Positions 1 through 8,776 of a DNA stretch of 37,826 nt are shown piece after piece. The position numbers and the translations under genes were made by a program. The first letter of the stretch is position 1. Each line of letters starts with the position of its first letter. Origin of the DNA: Glycomyces dulcitolivorans. GTDB taxonomy: Bacteria; Actinomycetota; Actinomycetes; Mycobacteriales; Micromonosporaceae. Below the pieces are notes generated by a model. It had not been told where the DNA came from. It saw nothing but the letters and a program-made list of their open reading frames with translations, and ran no database searches. Where the stretch lies: positions 1 through 37,826 of the forward strand of contig NZ_QFRW01000078.1 in assembly GCF_003265355.1 (NCBI RefSeq), written 5' to 3'.

Positions 1-17
1 CGGCCGTGTCACGGCCG
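1..17 (-). terminator. Hairpin just downstream of the binding-protein gene
   Basis: CGGCCGTG and CACGGCCG are perfect complements around a single T, giving a tight stem 28 bases past the stop of the binding-protein gene. There is no T tract and the window edge cuts the context. In glutamate-type operons a hairpin between the binding protein and the permeases often lowers downstream expression, so an attenuator or mRNA-stabilising hairpin is as likely as a terminator. Confidence 0.35.
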
Positions 18-44
18 CCGCCGCTTCACCGAACGGTCGCGGAC

Positions 45-974
45 CTAGTAGCGGTTGGGAACGGGGAGTTCGGCGGGCGTCTCCATGCCCGCGGCGCCGA
101 AGGTCTTGTCGAACGCCTTCTGCCAGTCGCCGTTGGCGACGATCTCGTCGATCATGTCGTCGACGAAGAGGCGGGCGTCGGTCTCGCCGAGCGGCATGGC
201 GACGCCGTAGGGCTCGTCGGTGAAGATGTTCGAGGACGGCAGGACGCGGTAGACGTCCGGCTTGTCGACGGTGAAGCCGTAGAGGATGGTCTCGTCGGTG
301 CTGACCGCGTCGGTCTGGCCGTTCTCCAGGGCCTGGGCGCAGGCGGCGTAGTCGGCGAGCGGCGTGATGATCGCGTCGGGGTTCTCGGCTTCGAGGTTCC
401 CGATCGAGCCGGAGCCCTCGGCGATGCACACGTTCTTGCCGGCCAGGTCGGCCACCGAGTTGATGTCGGTGTTGTCGGCGGCGACCATGACGTTCTGGCC
501 GGTCTGGAAGTACGGGCCGGCGAAGTCGAACTGCGTCAGGCGCTCGGGGTACATCGAGTAGGAGGCGATGACCACGTCGACGGTGCCGTCGTTGATGTAC
601 GTCTCGCGGTTCTGCGAGGTGGTCTCGACGAAGCGCAGGTTGCCGTCGTCGCCCTCGGTGACCTCGCCGAAGATGTACGTGGCCAGGAGGCGGGCGATCT
701 CGGCGTCGAAGCCCTCGACCTCGCCGGTCGCGGTGTTCATCTGGCCGATGAGGGGCTGGTCGTACTTGACGCCGACCGTGATGTAGCCCTTGTCCTGGAT
801 GTCCTGGATGTAGCCGGCGGGAATCTCCGCGGACTGGGCCAGGGAGTACTCGCCGACGGACTCGTCGATGGACTCCTGCTCCTCGGCCTCCTGGCTGGCC
901 TCGCCGGAGCAGGCGGCCAGGGACATCAGGCCTGCGGCCGCAATCGCGGCGGCGGCCTTGCGGAATGCGCGCAT
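45..974 (-). CDS. Glutamate-type ABC transporter substrate-binding lipoprotein
   Basis: A 309-residue extracytoplasmic solute-binding protein (SBP family 3, polar amino acids). It starts with a lipoprotein signal peptide: Arg/Lys at residues 2-6, an Ala-rich hydrophobic core and a lipobox LAAC with the acylated Cys at residue 22. After an acidic linker, the family 3 fold begins near residue 60 (ITVGVKYDQPLIG) and includes FDAEIARLLATYIFG, the GKNVCIAEGSGS segment and a C-terminal DDMIDEI helix. The ATG at 974 is preceded by AAGGAAAC at good spacing. It lies 49 bases downstream of the matching ATPase gene, the A-B order of actinobacterial gluABCD operons; the permease genes would lie beyond position 1. 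Glutamate is the likeliest ligand, but aspartate or glutamine cannot be excluded. Confidence 0.9.
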   Translation of the reverse strand: MRAFRKAAAAIAAAGLMSLAACSGEASQEAEEQESIDESVGEYSLAQSAEIPAGYIQDIQDKGYITVGVKYDQPLIGQMNTATGEVEGFDAEIARLLATYIFGEVTEGDDGNLRFVETTSQNRETYINDGTVDVVIASYSMYPERLTQFDFAGPYFQTGQNVMVAADNTDINSVADLAGKNVCIAEGSGSIGNLEAENPDAIITPLADYAACAQALENGQTDAVSTDETILYGFTVDKPDVYRVLPSSNIFTDEPYGVAMPLGETDARLFVDDMIDEIVANGDWQKAFDKTFGAAGMETPAELPVPNRY

Positions 975-1023
975 AGCTGTTTCCTTCCTTGTGGGTGGGG
1001 TCGACGGTGTGGTGCTCGGGTGT

Positions 1024-1776
<753 letters not shown>

Positions 1777-1848
1777 TCGTATCCCTGTGGTCGTGTGGAA
1801 CCCTCGACTGGCGCGGGGCGAGCGGATTGGGCTTTAAATACCTTAGGA

Positions 1849-1878
1849 ATAGTAGTGTGACAGCTCACGCGCGGTCAC
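1849..1878 (-). promoter_or_regulatory. Predicted promoter of the amino-acid ABC operon
   Basis: On the minus strand GTGACC (1873-1878) and TACTAT (1849-1854) are 18 bp apart, a reasonable actinobacterial -35/-10 pair. It would give a leader of roughly 65 bases before the ATPase start at 1776. The surrounding bases are unusually A/T-rich for this genome. Confidence 0.45.
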
Positions 1879-2030
1879 CGGGGCGGCCGACGGCAGCAAC
1901 TAGTCGGCAATTAAGTAACGGCATCATAAAGAACGACCTGCGCATAACGGGCCGGAAGCACCGTTGGAACCAGCGTGACGCATCCGTCGTCCGGTGGCCG
2001 CCCGGGCGCGTCCGGGTCTAGGGTCGAGGG

Positions 2031-2738
2031 ATGACCGCACCAGTGGGGACCGCGGGCGCGCACGCCCCGGGAATCAGTGCCGTTGAAGGCATCAGCGTCG
2101 TTGAAGGCATCACCGTCGAGAAGCGCGGCCTCATGGACTACCAGGAGGCCTGGGACTACCAGAAGGAACTCCAGCAGCGGCGGATCGACGACGAGATCGG
2201 CGACACCGTTCTGCTGCTCCAGCACCCGAGCGTGTACACCGCGGGGCGCCGGACCGAGACGTGGGCGCTGCCGCAGGACGGCACCCCGGTCGTCACGGTC
2301 GACCGCGGCGGCCAGATCACCTGGCACGGGCCCGGCCAGATCGTCGGGTACCCGATCATGAAGATGCGCAACAAGGTCGACGTGGTCGGCTACGTGCGCC
2401 GGGTCGAGGACATGATCTCGGCGGTGTGCCACGAGATGGGCGTGCCGTCGGCGCGCGGGCGCCTGCGGGACCGCACGGGCGTGTGGCTGCCGGAGGACGA
2501 GAAGGGCCCGGAGCGGAAGATCTGCGCGATCGGCGTGCGGGTCCGCTGGGCGACGACGATGCACGGGTTCGCGCTCAACTGCGACCCGGACATGACGTAC
2601 TGGGACCGGATCGCGCCGTGCGCGATCACCGACGCGAGCGTCACGAGCCTCTCGCAGGAGCTGGGCCGCGACGTCACGGTCGAGGAGGTCCTGCCGGTCG
2701 TGGAGAAGCACCTGGGGCTCCTGCTCGAAGGGGAATAG
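2031..2738 (+). CDS. lipB: Octanoyltransferase LipB (lipoate biosynthesis)
   Basis: A 235-residue enzyme that moves octanoyl from acyl carrier protein to lipoyl domains of 2-oxoacid dehydrogenases and the glycine cleavage H protein, in the cytosol. The signature is clear: [18 protein letters not shown] (residues 92-109), the catalytic Lys163 in [10 protein letters not shown] and the catalytic Cys197 in APCAI (PCGI in most relatives). The first 25 or so residues form an extension before the conserved core and carry a duplicated hexapeptide. The ATG at 2031 lies 6 nt after a possible -10 (TAGGGT, 2019-2024), so the mRNA may be leaderless, although the intervening CGAGGG could also act as a weak ribosome site. 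No lipA is adjacent here. Confidence 0.95.
   Translation: MTAPVGTAGAHAPGISAVEGISVVEGITVEKRGLMDYQEAWDYQKELQQRRIDDEIGDTVLLLQHPSVYTAGRRTETWALPQDGTPVVTVDRGGQITWHGPGQIVGYPIMKMRNKVDVVGYVRRVEDMISAVCHEMGVPSARGRLRDRTGVWLPEDEKGPERKICAIGVRVRWATTMHGFALNCDPDMTYWDRIAPCAITDASVTSLSQELGRDVTVEEVLPVVEKHLGLLLEGE
2082..2117 (+). repeat. Tandem 18-bp repeat inside the 5' end of lipB
   Basis: Two codon-aligned 18-bp units (2082-2099 and 2100-2117) differ at one base and encode VEGISV and VEGITV (residues 18-29). This is a recent in-frame duplication in the non-conserved N-terminal extension. Confidence 0.85.
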
Positions 2739-2745
2739 ATCATTC

Positions 2746-2781
2746 CGGAAACGGGCGCGGCATCCGCCGCGCCCGTTTCCG
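2746..2781. terminator. Bidirectional terminator between lipB and the hydrolase
   Basis: A perfect 16-bp GC-rich stem (2746-2761 with 2766-2781) closes a 4-base ATCC loop. It lies between the lipB stop (2738) and the stop of the convergent hydrolase gene (2785), so it can end transcripts from both sides. There is no long T run, which is common in high-GC actinobacteria. Confidence 0.85.
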
Positions 2782-2784
2782 CGT

Positions 2785-4164
2785 CTAGGGGCAGGCGGGG
2801 TCGGCGGGCTGCTCGCCGACGAGGTCGGGCTCCTCGTTGAGGAGGACCTTGAGGAGGTTCTTCCAGGCGTCGGACTCGGGGTAGAAGATCTCCGAGTGGG
2901 AGTGGACGCCTTCGATGGTCTTGCCGGAGATGCCCAGGTCGTCGAGGCTGAGGCCGGTGTCGTCGGTGGCGCCGGGGGCGTCGGAGAGGCTCCCGGTGGC
3001 GAGGTTGCGCATCCCGGGGAAGTCGTCGGGGTCGGCGCCGTGGCCCAGGAGCGGGACGTACGGCATGCCCTGGACGTAGGAGATCGGGTCGCCGGGCGCG
3101 GTCATGGAGAAGCGGGCGCGGCAGGGCTCGGTGTAGTCCTCGGGGCCGGTGACGTCGCTGCCCATGCCCGCGGAGGCGATGTGGAGGACGCGGTCGGCTT
3201 CGAGGTCGAACGTCTCGGCGTAGCCGACGACGGCGCCGCCGTAGGAGTGGCCGGCGAGGGTCAGGGTCACGTCGTCGCCGAGCTGGTTGCGCAGGTCGAA
3301 CGTGAAGGCCGCGAGGCTCTCGGCGGCGATCTGCGACCAGGAGGCCCAGGCCTCCTCGACCCAGCCCGAGGGCGAGGCGGCGCCGGCCCAGACGACCACG
3401 GCGAGCGCGCCTCCGGCGGCGTCCACGAAGGACTCGGCGCGGTCGTGGTAGAGGTTGAAGTTGTCGCTGGTGAGGAACGCGGAGCCGCCGGGGACGAGCA
3501 CGGCGACGTTCGCGGCGGTGTCGAGGTCGCCGACGACCTCGATCCAGGAGCCGCGGCCCTCGTTGGCGTAGGGGTCGAGCTGGAGGAAGCGGCGGCCCGA
3601 GCCGATGAGCTGCGCGAGTTCGGCGCGGGCGGGGCGCCCGGCCTCGTCGTCCCAGGGGCGGTCGGGGCTGCCGGTCGCGGTGGAGGCGTCGATCGCGGCC
3701 GCCAGGACCAGCCGGTTCGCGGCCTCGCGGGCGGCGAAGGGCGCACCGGGGAGGTCGCCGATCACGGAGGGGTAGAGGACCGCGAGCCATGCGGTCTCCT
3801 CGGCGCCGAGGCCGGTGAAGAAGCCGTTGACCTCGACCGGGTCGAGACCGCCGTCGGCCTCGTCGAGGGCGGCGAGCGCGGCGCCGAGTTCACCGGAGTC
3901 GGCGGTGGGGGCGGCGGCGACGAGTTCGGCGGCGGCCTGGGGGTCGGCCAGCGCGGCGTTGAGCGCGGCGGCGGGGTCGTCGCCGGTGACGGGGGCGGCG
4001 GTGCGCATGGAGGCGAGTTCGGCGGCGGGGTCGGCGTCGAGGACGGGCACGGCGTGGAGCTGCCCGGCTTCGGCCCCGCCGAGGCGGGTGAGCCCGGCGA
4101 GGTAGACGAGCGCCAAAGCGGCGACGGCCGACAGGACCGCCGCGCGCCACCACCGGATTCTCAC
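2785..4164 (-). CDS. Secreted or membrane-anchored alpha/beta hydrolase (DUF1023)
   Basis: A 459-residue protein with an N-terminal hydrophobic segment (about residues 8-25, after RIRWWR) that acts as signal peptide or anchor. The C-terminal half resembles DUF1023 alpha/beta hydrolases: a nucleophile elbow GHSYG near residue 309, then a conserved stretch with MGSDVTG and the ADPDDFPGM segment, and a late His in GVHSHSEIFYP as the probable catalytic base. The first 150 or so residues are Ala/Asp-rich and little conserved. The substrate is unknown; relatives are annotated as esterase- or lipase-like. The start is GTG at 4164 with no strong ribosome site, so the exact start is open. It sits alone between two terminator-like elements. 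Confidence 0.85.
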   Translation of the reverse strand: MRIRWWRAAVLSAVAALALVYLAGLTRLGGAEAGQLHAVPVLDADPAAELASMRTAAPVTGDDPAAALNAALADPQAAAELVAAAPTADSGELGAALAALDEADGGLDPVEVNGFFTGLGAEETAWLAVLYPSVIGDLPGAPFAAREAANRLVLAAAIDASTATGSPDRPWDDEAGRPARAELAQLIGSGRRFLQLDPYANEGRGSWIEVVGDLDTAANVAVLVPGGSAFLTSDNFNLYHDRAESFVDAAGGALAVVVWAGAASPSGWVEEAWASWSQIAAESLAAFTFDLRNQLGDDVTLTLAGHSYGGAVVGYAETFDLEADRVLHIASAGMGSDVTGPEDYTEPCRARFSMTAPGDPISYVQGMPYVPLLGHGADPDDFPGMRNLATGSLSDAPGATDDTGLSLDDLGISGKTIEGVHSHSEIFYPESDAWKNLLKVLLNEEPDLVGEQPADPACP

Positions 4165-4237
4165 CGGGTCAGCGTAACCGAGCCTGCTGACATGCGACGA
4201 ATTCCGCGAGTGTGAGGCCGGTTGGAGGGCAGGGGCA

Positions 4238-4297
4238 GAGCCGAGGAGGCTCGTTTTCTGGGCCCCTGGGTCAACACCCTGACACGCAGGTACGACA
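4238..4297 (+). repeat. Dispersed 60-bp intergenic repeat, copy A
   Basis: This 60-bp segment recurs in inverted orientation at 7485-7543 with about 54 of 60 positions identical and one single-base gap. It contains a short stem (GAGCC, loop GAGGA, GGCTC) followed by GTTTTC, then a second possible stem (GGGT with ACCC) and a conserved GGTACGACA end. It lies 15 bases past the stop of the ABC ATPase gene and upstream of the hydrolase. Its function is unknown; it could be a REP- or MITE-like element or a structured RNA. Confidence 0.75.
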
Positions 4298-4312
4298 GTT
4301 CGGGTCGGCCGG

Positions 4313-5104
4313 TTAGGCGGCGGTGGCGGTGAAGCGGTTGCCGTTTGCCGTGAGGGTCAGGGGGAGGCCGAAGGCCTTGGAGAGGGTCTCCGACGTGAGG
4401 GCCTCGTCGATGGGGCCGGCGGCGATGACGCCGCCTGCGGAGAGGACCAGGGCGTGGGTGAAGCCCGGGGGAATCTCTTCGACGTGGTGGGTGACCAGGA
4501 CCAGGGCCGGGGCGGCTTCGTCACGGGCGAGGCCGGCGAGGGTGGCGACGAGGGCTTCGCGGGCGCCGAGGTCGAGGCCCGCGGCGGGCTCGTCCAGCAG
4601 CAGCAGTTCGGGGTCGGTCATGAGCGCGCGGGCGATGAGGACGCGCTTGCGCTCGCCTTCCGAGAGGGTCCCGAAGAGGCGGTCGGTGAGCTGGGCGACG
4701 CCGAGCCAGCGCATGAGGGAGGCGGCGCGCTCGTCGTCCTGCGGGTCGTACTCTTCGCGCCAGCGGCCCATCATGCCCCAGGCGGCGGTGCGGACGACGT
4801 CGAAGGCCTTCTCGTCGTTGGGGATCGCGTCGGCGACCTGCGTGGTGGTCAGGCCGATCCGGGGGCGGAGCTCGAACACGTCGACGCGGCCGAGGCGCTC
4901 GCCGAGGATTTCGACGACGCCGGAGGTGGGGTGGTTGCGGGCGGCCGCTAGGTTGAGCAGCGTCGTCTTGCCCGCACCGTTGGGGCCGAGGACGACCCAC
5001 CGCTGGTCGGCGTCGACTTGCCAGTCGACGCCGTCGAGGAGCTGGTTGCCGCCGCGTCGCACGGTGACGCCGGACAGGTCGAGGACGCGTTCAGACTGAG
5101 CCAC
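4313..5104 (-). CDS. Orphan ABC ATPase (YlmA-like)
   Basis: A 263-residue single-domain ABC ATPase. Walker A is GPNGAGKTT (about residues 39-47), the Q-loop region reads IGLTTTQVADAI, the signature is TLSEGERKR, Walker B is LLLLDEPAAGLDL and the switch His lies in VTHHVEEIPPG. The divergent signature and the EEIPPG ending match the stand-alone group that includes YlmA, which usually has no partner permease; none is adjacent here. Whether it transports anything is uncertain. The start is GTG at 5104 without a Shine-Dalgarno; TTTCAT 6 nt upstream could be the -10 of a leaderless transcript. A TetR-style palindrome (5124-5139) sits just upstream. Confidence 0.88.
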   Translation of the reverse strand: MAQSERVLDLSGVTVRRGGNQLLDGVDWQVDADQRWVVLGPNGAGKTTLLNLAAARNHPTSGVVEILGERLGRVDVFELRPRIGLTTTQVADAIPNDEKAFDVVRTAAWGMMGRWREEYDPQDDERAASLMRWLGVAQLTDRLFGTLSEGERKRVLIARALMTDPELLLLDEPAAGLDLGAREALVATLAGLARDEAAPALVLVTHHVEEIPPGFTHALVLSAGGVIAAGPIDEALTSETLSKAFGLPLTLTANGNRFTATAA

Positions 5105-5123
5105 GGGTCAATGAAACCACGTT

Positions 5124-5139
5124 GACCGAACGCTCGGTC
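5124..5139. promoter_or_regulatory. Palindromic operator-like site upstream of the orphan ABC ATPase
   Basis: GACCGA and TCGGTC are perfect inverted arms around ACGC, 20 bp upstream of the GTG start at 5104. The spelling is typical of TetR-family operators in actinobacteria. No TetR gene lies nearby, so the regulator would act in trans. Confidence 0.5.
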
Positions 5140-5338
5140 GGGGGCGGGCCGCGCGGTGGGAGTAGGACACACGGGCGAGCCTCCGAGACGGGCGGGGCCC
5201 GACACGGCGCGGCCGGGGTGCAACTGGACGGCCCCGGGTGGCGTCTGATGGTTAACGTCTCATTGAACGCCGCGTCCGCGGCGGCACGCGCGGTGCCCGT
5301 CACCGCAGACCGGCCTCGCCTCACATGGAAATGAGTTC

Positions 5339-6415
5339 ATGCCCCCCATCATCGAGATATCGGGGCTGCGGAAGACCTATAGAAGGAGCTTCCGCCAGCC
5401 GCACAACGCGTTGGACGGCCTCGACCTTGAGGTCGCCGCGGGCCAGGTGCACGGTTTCCTGGGCCCCAACGGGTCCGGCAAGACGACGACGCTGCGGGCC
5501 CTGCTGGGGCTCATCCGCGTCGACGGCGGGACCATGCGGATCTTCGGCGAGGAGGTGCCGCACCGCCTGCCGCAGGTCGTGGGGCGCATCGGCGCCGTCG
5601 TGGAGTCGCCGCAGTTCTTCAAGCACTTCTCGGGGCGCCTGACGCTCCAGCTGCTCGCCGAGAGCGCGGGCATCCCGAAGGACCGCGTCGAGTCGGTCCT
5701 GGAGCAGGTGGGCCTGAGGGACGCCGCGAAGGCGTCCGTGAAGGGGTACTCGCTGGGGATGCGCCAGCGCCTCGCGGTGGCGCAGGCGCTGCTGAAGCAG
5801 CCGCAGCTCTTGATCCTGGACGAGCCGGCGAACGGCCTGGACCCGGCCGGGATCCACCACATGCGGGAGCTGCTCCAGTGGCTCGCGCACGAGCAGGGCG
5901 TCACGGTCGTGGTGTCCTCGCATCTCCTGTCGGAGGTGCAGCAGCTGTGCGATTCGATGACGATCGTCTCGCGGGGCCGGCGGATCGTGGACGGTTCGGT
6001 CGCCGACATCATCGCCGGGCATTCGGGTGCGTCGCTGAGCGTCCGGTTCCCGGACGCGGGGTCGCTTCCCGAAGCGGCGGAGGCGCTCACGACGGCGAAG
6101 GCCGGGGTGGGCGCGGTCGTCGAGCGCGACCGGCTGGTCGTGACGAACGCGCCGGAGGCGGCGTGGGTGACGCAGACGCTGGCCGAGGCGGGGATCTACC
6201 TGTCGGAGCTGGTGACGCAGACGAAGAACCTGGAGTCGGTGTTCCTGGAGCTGACGGGGACCGCCCCGCAGCCGGGGCAGACCGTCCAGATCGGGCAGTC
6301 GGTGGCGGTGCCGGAGACGGCCTCGCCGATCGAGGTGCCGGTCGCGGTGTCGCCCGACGCCGGTCCCCAGGCCGGTTCCGAAGCCGGTTCCGAAGCCGAG
6401 GAGGCGCAGCGGTGA
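5339..6415 (+). CDS. ABC-2 type exporter ATP-binding protein
   Basis: A 358-residue BcrA/CcmA-type ATPase that should energise the permease encoded next to it. Walker A GPNGSGKTT is at residues 42-50, the signature is YSLGMRQR near residue 137, Walker B is LLILDEPANGLDP, and the switch His is in VSSHLLSEVQQL. After about residue 310 there is a low-complexity tail (Pro/Val/Ala/Glu) that includes a duplicated AGSE unit from a 12-bp tandem repeat (6371-6394). The ATG at 5339 has GGAAATGAG upstream. The stop overlaps the permease start by 4 bases (GTGA), indicating translational coupling. The substrate is unknown; peptides or drugs are typical for this class. Confidence 0.92.
   Translation: MPPIIEISGLRKTYRRSFRQPHNALDGLDLEVAAGQVHGFLGPNGSGKTTTLRALLGLIRVDGGTMRIFGEEVPHRLPQVVGRIGAVVESPQFFKHFSGRLTLQLLAESAGIPKDRVESVLEQVGLRDAAKASVKGYSLGMRQRLAVAQALLKQPQLLILDEPANGLDPAGIHHMRELLQWLAHEQGVTVVVSSHLLSEVQQLCDSMTIVSRGRRIVDGSVADIIAGHSGASLSVRFPDAGSLPEAAEALTTAKAGVGAVVERDRLVVTNAPEAAWVTQTLAEAGIYLSELVTQTKNLESVFLELTGTAPQPGQTVQIGQSVAVPETASPIEVPVAVSPDAGPQAGSEAGSEAEEAQR
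6371..6394 (+). repeat. 12-bp tandem duplication in the exporter ATPase tail
   Basis: Two identical 12-bp units GCCGGTTCCGAA sit back to back and encode AGSE twice in the variable C-terminal tail. Confidence 0.8.
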
Positions 6416-7434
6416 ACCTGTTCAAAGCGGAACTGCGGCGCATCGCGCGCCGGCGCCTGACCCTGGTGTTCGGGATCCTCCTGCTCGCCGGCGTGGTGGG
6501 CCTGGCGGTGATCCTGGCGTCGATCTCGTCGAAGGGCCCCAGCGAGGAGACCCTCGCGGAGGCGCAGGCGCAGGCCGACGAGATGAACGAGCAGAACCCG
6601 GACTACCTGGACTGCGTCGAGGACGAGTCCTACTTCGAGGACAACGAGATGTACGGCTGGGTCGAGACCGACCCGGAGTACGAGGGCATGAGCCACAAGG
6701 AGGCCTGCGAGCACGCCGTGGGCGGCTGGTGGGCCGAGGACTTCATCTGGACGTACACGTTCGACTTCGAGAACGAGGGCCCGTTCGTCATCGTCGGCGT
6801 CATGATCGTGGCCGGTCTGGTCATGATGCTGCTCGGGTCGTCGGCGATCGGCGCCGAGTGGTCGAGCGGCGGCATGTCGAACCTGATGGTGTGGCACCCG
6901 AACCGGATGCGGCTGTGGGGCGTCAAGCTCGGCGCGGCGCTGGCTGCGTGCGCGGCGGGAGTGGTCGTCCTGGCGGCGCTCGCGTTCGGGCTGCTGGTGC
7001 TGGTGGCCTCGCTGCGCGGCGAGGTCGGCGTGCTCGACGGCGTGTGGTGGGAGGACACGCTGGAGCTGGTGCTGCGGACGGGCGTGCTCGCCCTGGGCAT
7101 GACCCTCCTGGGCGCGTCGCTGGCGATGCTCGGGCGGCACACGGCCATCGCGGGCGGCGTCATCGCGGGCTACCTGATCGTCGGGGAGCTGATCGTGAAC
7201 ATGGTGTCGATGAACCTGTCCATGGACTTCCCCGAGCGCCTGTCGCTGTACACCTGGGTGGGCGCGTGGATCACGGGTCGGGTCGAGCTGTACGGCGCGT
7301 ACTCCGGCTTCAACGACATGACCCCTGAAGTCATGGTCATCACCTGGGGCGACGCCGGCGTCCTCCTGGGCGCGATCGTGCTCCTGTTCGGCGCACTGGC
7401 GACCTGGTCCTTCCAGCGCCGCGACGCGGCCTGA
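6412..7434 (+). CDS. ABC-2 type exporter permease
   Basis: A 340-residue membrane protein. The first membrane segment is about residues 18-38 (LVFGILLLAGVVGLAVILA); then comes an acidic extracytoplasmic loop of about 85 residues with paired Cys (DCVEDE and EACEHA), followed by five more hydrophobic segments. The architecture is that of ABC-2 permeases with one large first loop. The GTG start at 6412 overlaps the ATPase stop and replaces a longer upstream open frame that only shadows the ATPase. The two Cys may form a disulfide outside the cell. It is followed at once by a strong terminator. The cargo is unknown. Confidence 0.88.
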   Translation: MNLFKAELRRIARRRLTLVFGILLLAGVVGLAVILASISSKGPSEETLAEAQAQADEMNEQNPDYLDCVEDESYFEDNEMYGWVETDPEYEGMSHKEACEHAVGGWWAEDFIWTYTFDFENEGPFVIVGVMIVAGLVMMLLGSSAIGAEWSSGGMSNLMVWHPNRMRLWGVKLGAALAACAAGVVVLAALAFGLLVLVASLRGEVGVLDGVWWEDTLELVLRTGVLALGMTLLGASLAMLGRHTAIAGGVIAGYLIVGELIVNMVSMNLSMDFPERLSLYTWVGAWITGRVELYGAYSGFNDMTPEVMVITWGDAGVLLGAIVLLFGALATWSFQRRDAA

Positions 7435-7447
7435 CGACCGAACTGAG

Positions 7448-7485
7448 ACGCCGCCCCCGCCGCATCGCGGCGGGGGCGGCGTTTT
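7448..7485 (+). terminator. Intrinsic terminator of the ABC-2 exporter operon
   Basis: A perfect 16-bp stem (7448-7463 with 7467-7482) closes a 3-base ATC loop and is followed by TTT. It starts 13 bases after the permease stop. Confidence 0.92.
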
Positions 7486-7543
7486 GTCGTACCCCCGTGT
7501 CAGGGTTTTGCCCGGGGGCCCTGAAAACGAGCCTCCTCGGCTC
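7485..7543 (-). repeat. Dispersed 60-bp intergenic repeat, copy B
   Basis: This is the inverted partner of 4238-4297. Read on the minus strand, its hairpin (GAGCC, loop GAGGA, GGCTC at 7529-7543) followed by GTTTTC lies 16 bases past the ROK regulator stop, so this copy could serve as that gene's terminator. The rest of the element (down to 7485) has no obvious role. Confidence 0.75.
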
Positions 7544-7559
7544 TCGCCGTGCCCGCGAA

Positions 7560-8729
7560 TCAGTCGAAGAGGCTCTCGCGCACCGCATCGAGCCCGTGCA
7601 GGATCGCGCCACGCATGATCGGCTCCTCGATGACCGTCCCTGCGACGACACTCGGGTTGACCGGGGCGAGCTGGGAAGTCTGGGCCGCAACGCGTCCCGC
7701 GAGTTCGAGGCCGCCCGCGTACCCGACCGGGCCGCCGAGCACCACGACCGTCGGGTCGAGCAGCACGCACACCGCCACGATCCCGAGCGCGATCCCGCGC
7801 GCGATCTCGTCGAGACAAGAAGCCCCCGCCTCACCCGCCGCCAGCGCCGCCGTCAGCACCTCCTCGGGCTCGTTCGCCTCGAAACCGTGCTTCGCGCCGA
7901 TGTCGAGCACCGCGTCGCCGCCGATGACCCGCTGGTACGAGCCCTTCGACAAGCGCGTCACGACCCCGCCCGTGGGCAGGTCGCCGCCGGGCACCGGCAG
8001 GAACCCGATCTCCCCCGCCGCGCCCGAAGCGCCGCGATAAAGATTCCCGTTCAGGATGACGCCGAGGCCGAGGCCCCCGCCGAACCACGCGTACACGAAA
8101 TCCGCGGCCCCGCCCGCGCCACCCGAGCGCTGCTCGGCGATCGTCGCGAGGTTGACGTCGTTCTCGATCGCGACCGCGGGCGCGAACTCCTCGTTCAGCG
8201 CAGTCCTCAAGCCGCGGTGCCAGGCCGGGAGGTTCCAGGAGAAGCCGATGTCGCCGCTGGCCGGGTCAATGACGCCAGGAGTCCCGAGGGTGATCCGCTG
8301 GACCTTCGCCATCTCGATCCCCGCGTCCGCCACGGAGTCGGTGACGACGCGCCGCACCACCGCGACCGGATCAGTGGACCCCTCCACGTCGATCTCGGCG
8401 CGGCCGACGATGCGGCCGGTGAAGTCGGCGCAGGCGCCCTTGGTGGTCACGGGGCCGACCTCGACGCCGACGACGTACGTGAACGTGGGCACGGCCGCGT
8501 ACAGCGACGCGTTGGGGCCGCGCCCGCCCGACTTGGACCCGACGACCTCGACGAGGCCGCGGGTCTGGAGGCGCTCCATCATCTGCGAGGCGGTGACCTT
8601 GGACATCGAGGTCCGCTCGGCGAGCTGGGCGCGCGTCTGGGGCCCGTCTTCAAGCAGGAGCTTCAGCGCGGCCTGGTCGTTGAGGACGCGCAGCAGCTTG
8701 GGCACCCCGGGGGTGTGGCTCTTCGGCAT
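7560..8729 (-). CDS. ROK-family transcriptional regulator lacking the zinc motif
   Basis: A 389-residue protein with an N-terminal winged helix-turn-helix (about residues 10-65, including QTRAQLAERTSMSKVTASQMMERL) and a ROK sugar-kinase-fold domain (VVGVEVGPVTTKG near residue 85; GGGLGLGVILNG; GAAGEIGFLPV). The usual GHx(9-11)CxCGxxGCxE zinc-binding motif is absent: after GEIGFLPV come Pro and Gly with no Cys cluster. It is therefore probably a pure regulator sensing a sugar or sugar phosphate. The ATG at 8729 is preceded by a strong GGAGGAGAAGG. A palindrome in its promoter (8767-8776) suggests autoregulation. No sugar transport genes adjoin it, so the target is unknown. Confidence 0.85.
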   Translation of the reverse strand: MPKSHTPGVPKLLRVLNDQAALKLLLEDGPQTRAQLAERTSMSKVTASQMMERLQTRGLVEVVGSKSGGRGPNASLYAAVPTFTYVVGVEVGPVTTKGACADFTGRIVGRAEIDVEGSTDPVAVVRRVVTDSVADAGIEMAKVQRITLGTPGVIDPASGDIGFSWNLPAWHRGLRTALNEEFAPAVAIENDVNLATIAEQRSGGAGGAADFVYAWFGGGLGLGVILNGNLYRGASGAAGEIGFLPVPGGDLPTGGVVTRLSKGSYQRVIGGDAVLDIGAKHGFEANEPEEVLTAALAAGEAGASCLDEIARGIALGIVAVCVLLDPTVVVLGGPVGYAGGLELAGRVAAQTSQLAPVNPSVVAGTVIEEPIMRGAILHGLDAVRESLFD

Positions 8730-8756
8730 TCGTACTTCCTTCTCCTCCGAGCCCAC

Positions 8757-8776
8757 ATTATCCACGGTGGTACCAC
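8757..8776 (-). promoter_or_regulatory. ROK regulator promoter with embedded palindrome
   Basis: On the minus strand GATAAT (8757-8762) is a good -10 for the ROK gene. A perfect 10-bp palindrome GTGGTACCAC (8767-8776) lies in the spacer just upstream, where a bound repressor would block polymerase. No clear -35 is visible. Autoregulation is an inference. Confidence 0.5.

Noticed and set aside
4238-4258. Plus-strand terminator (GAGCC hairpin plus TTTT) in repeat copy A
   Set aside because: No plus-strand gene ends nearby and lipB already has a terminator at 2746-2781; it is better described as part of the repeat.
5878-6411. Upstream extension of the ABC-2 permease frame
   Set aside because: It overlaps the ATPase gene in another frame and is Gly/Arg-rich; the GTG at 6412 with a 4-base overlap is the sound start.
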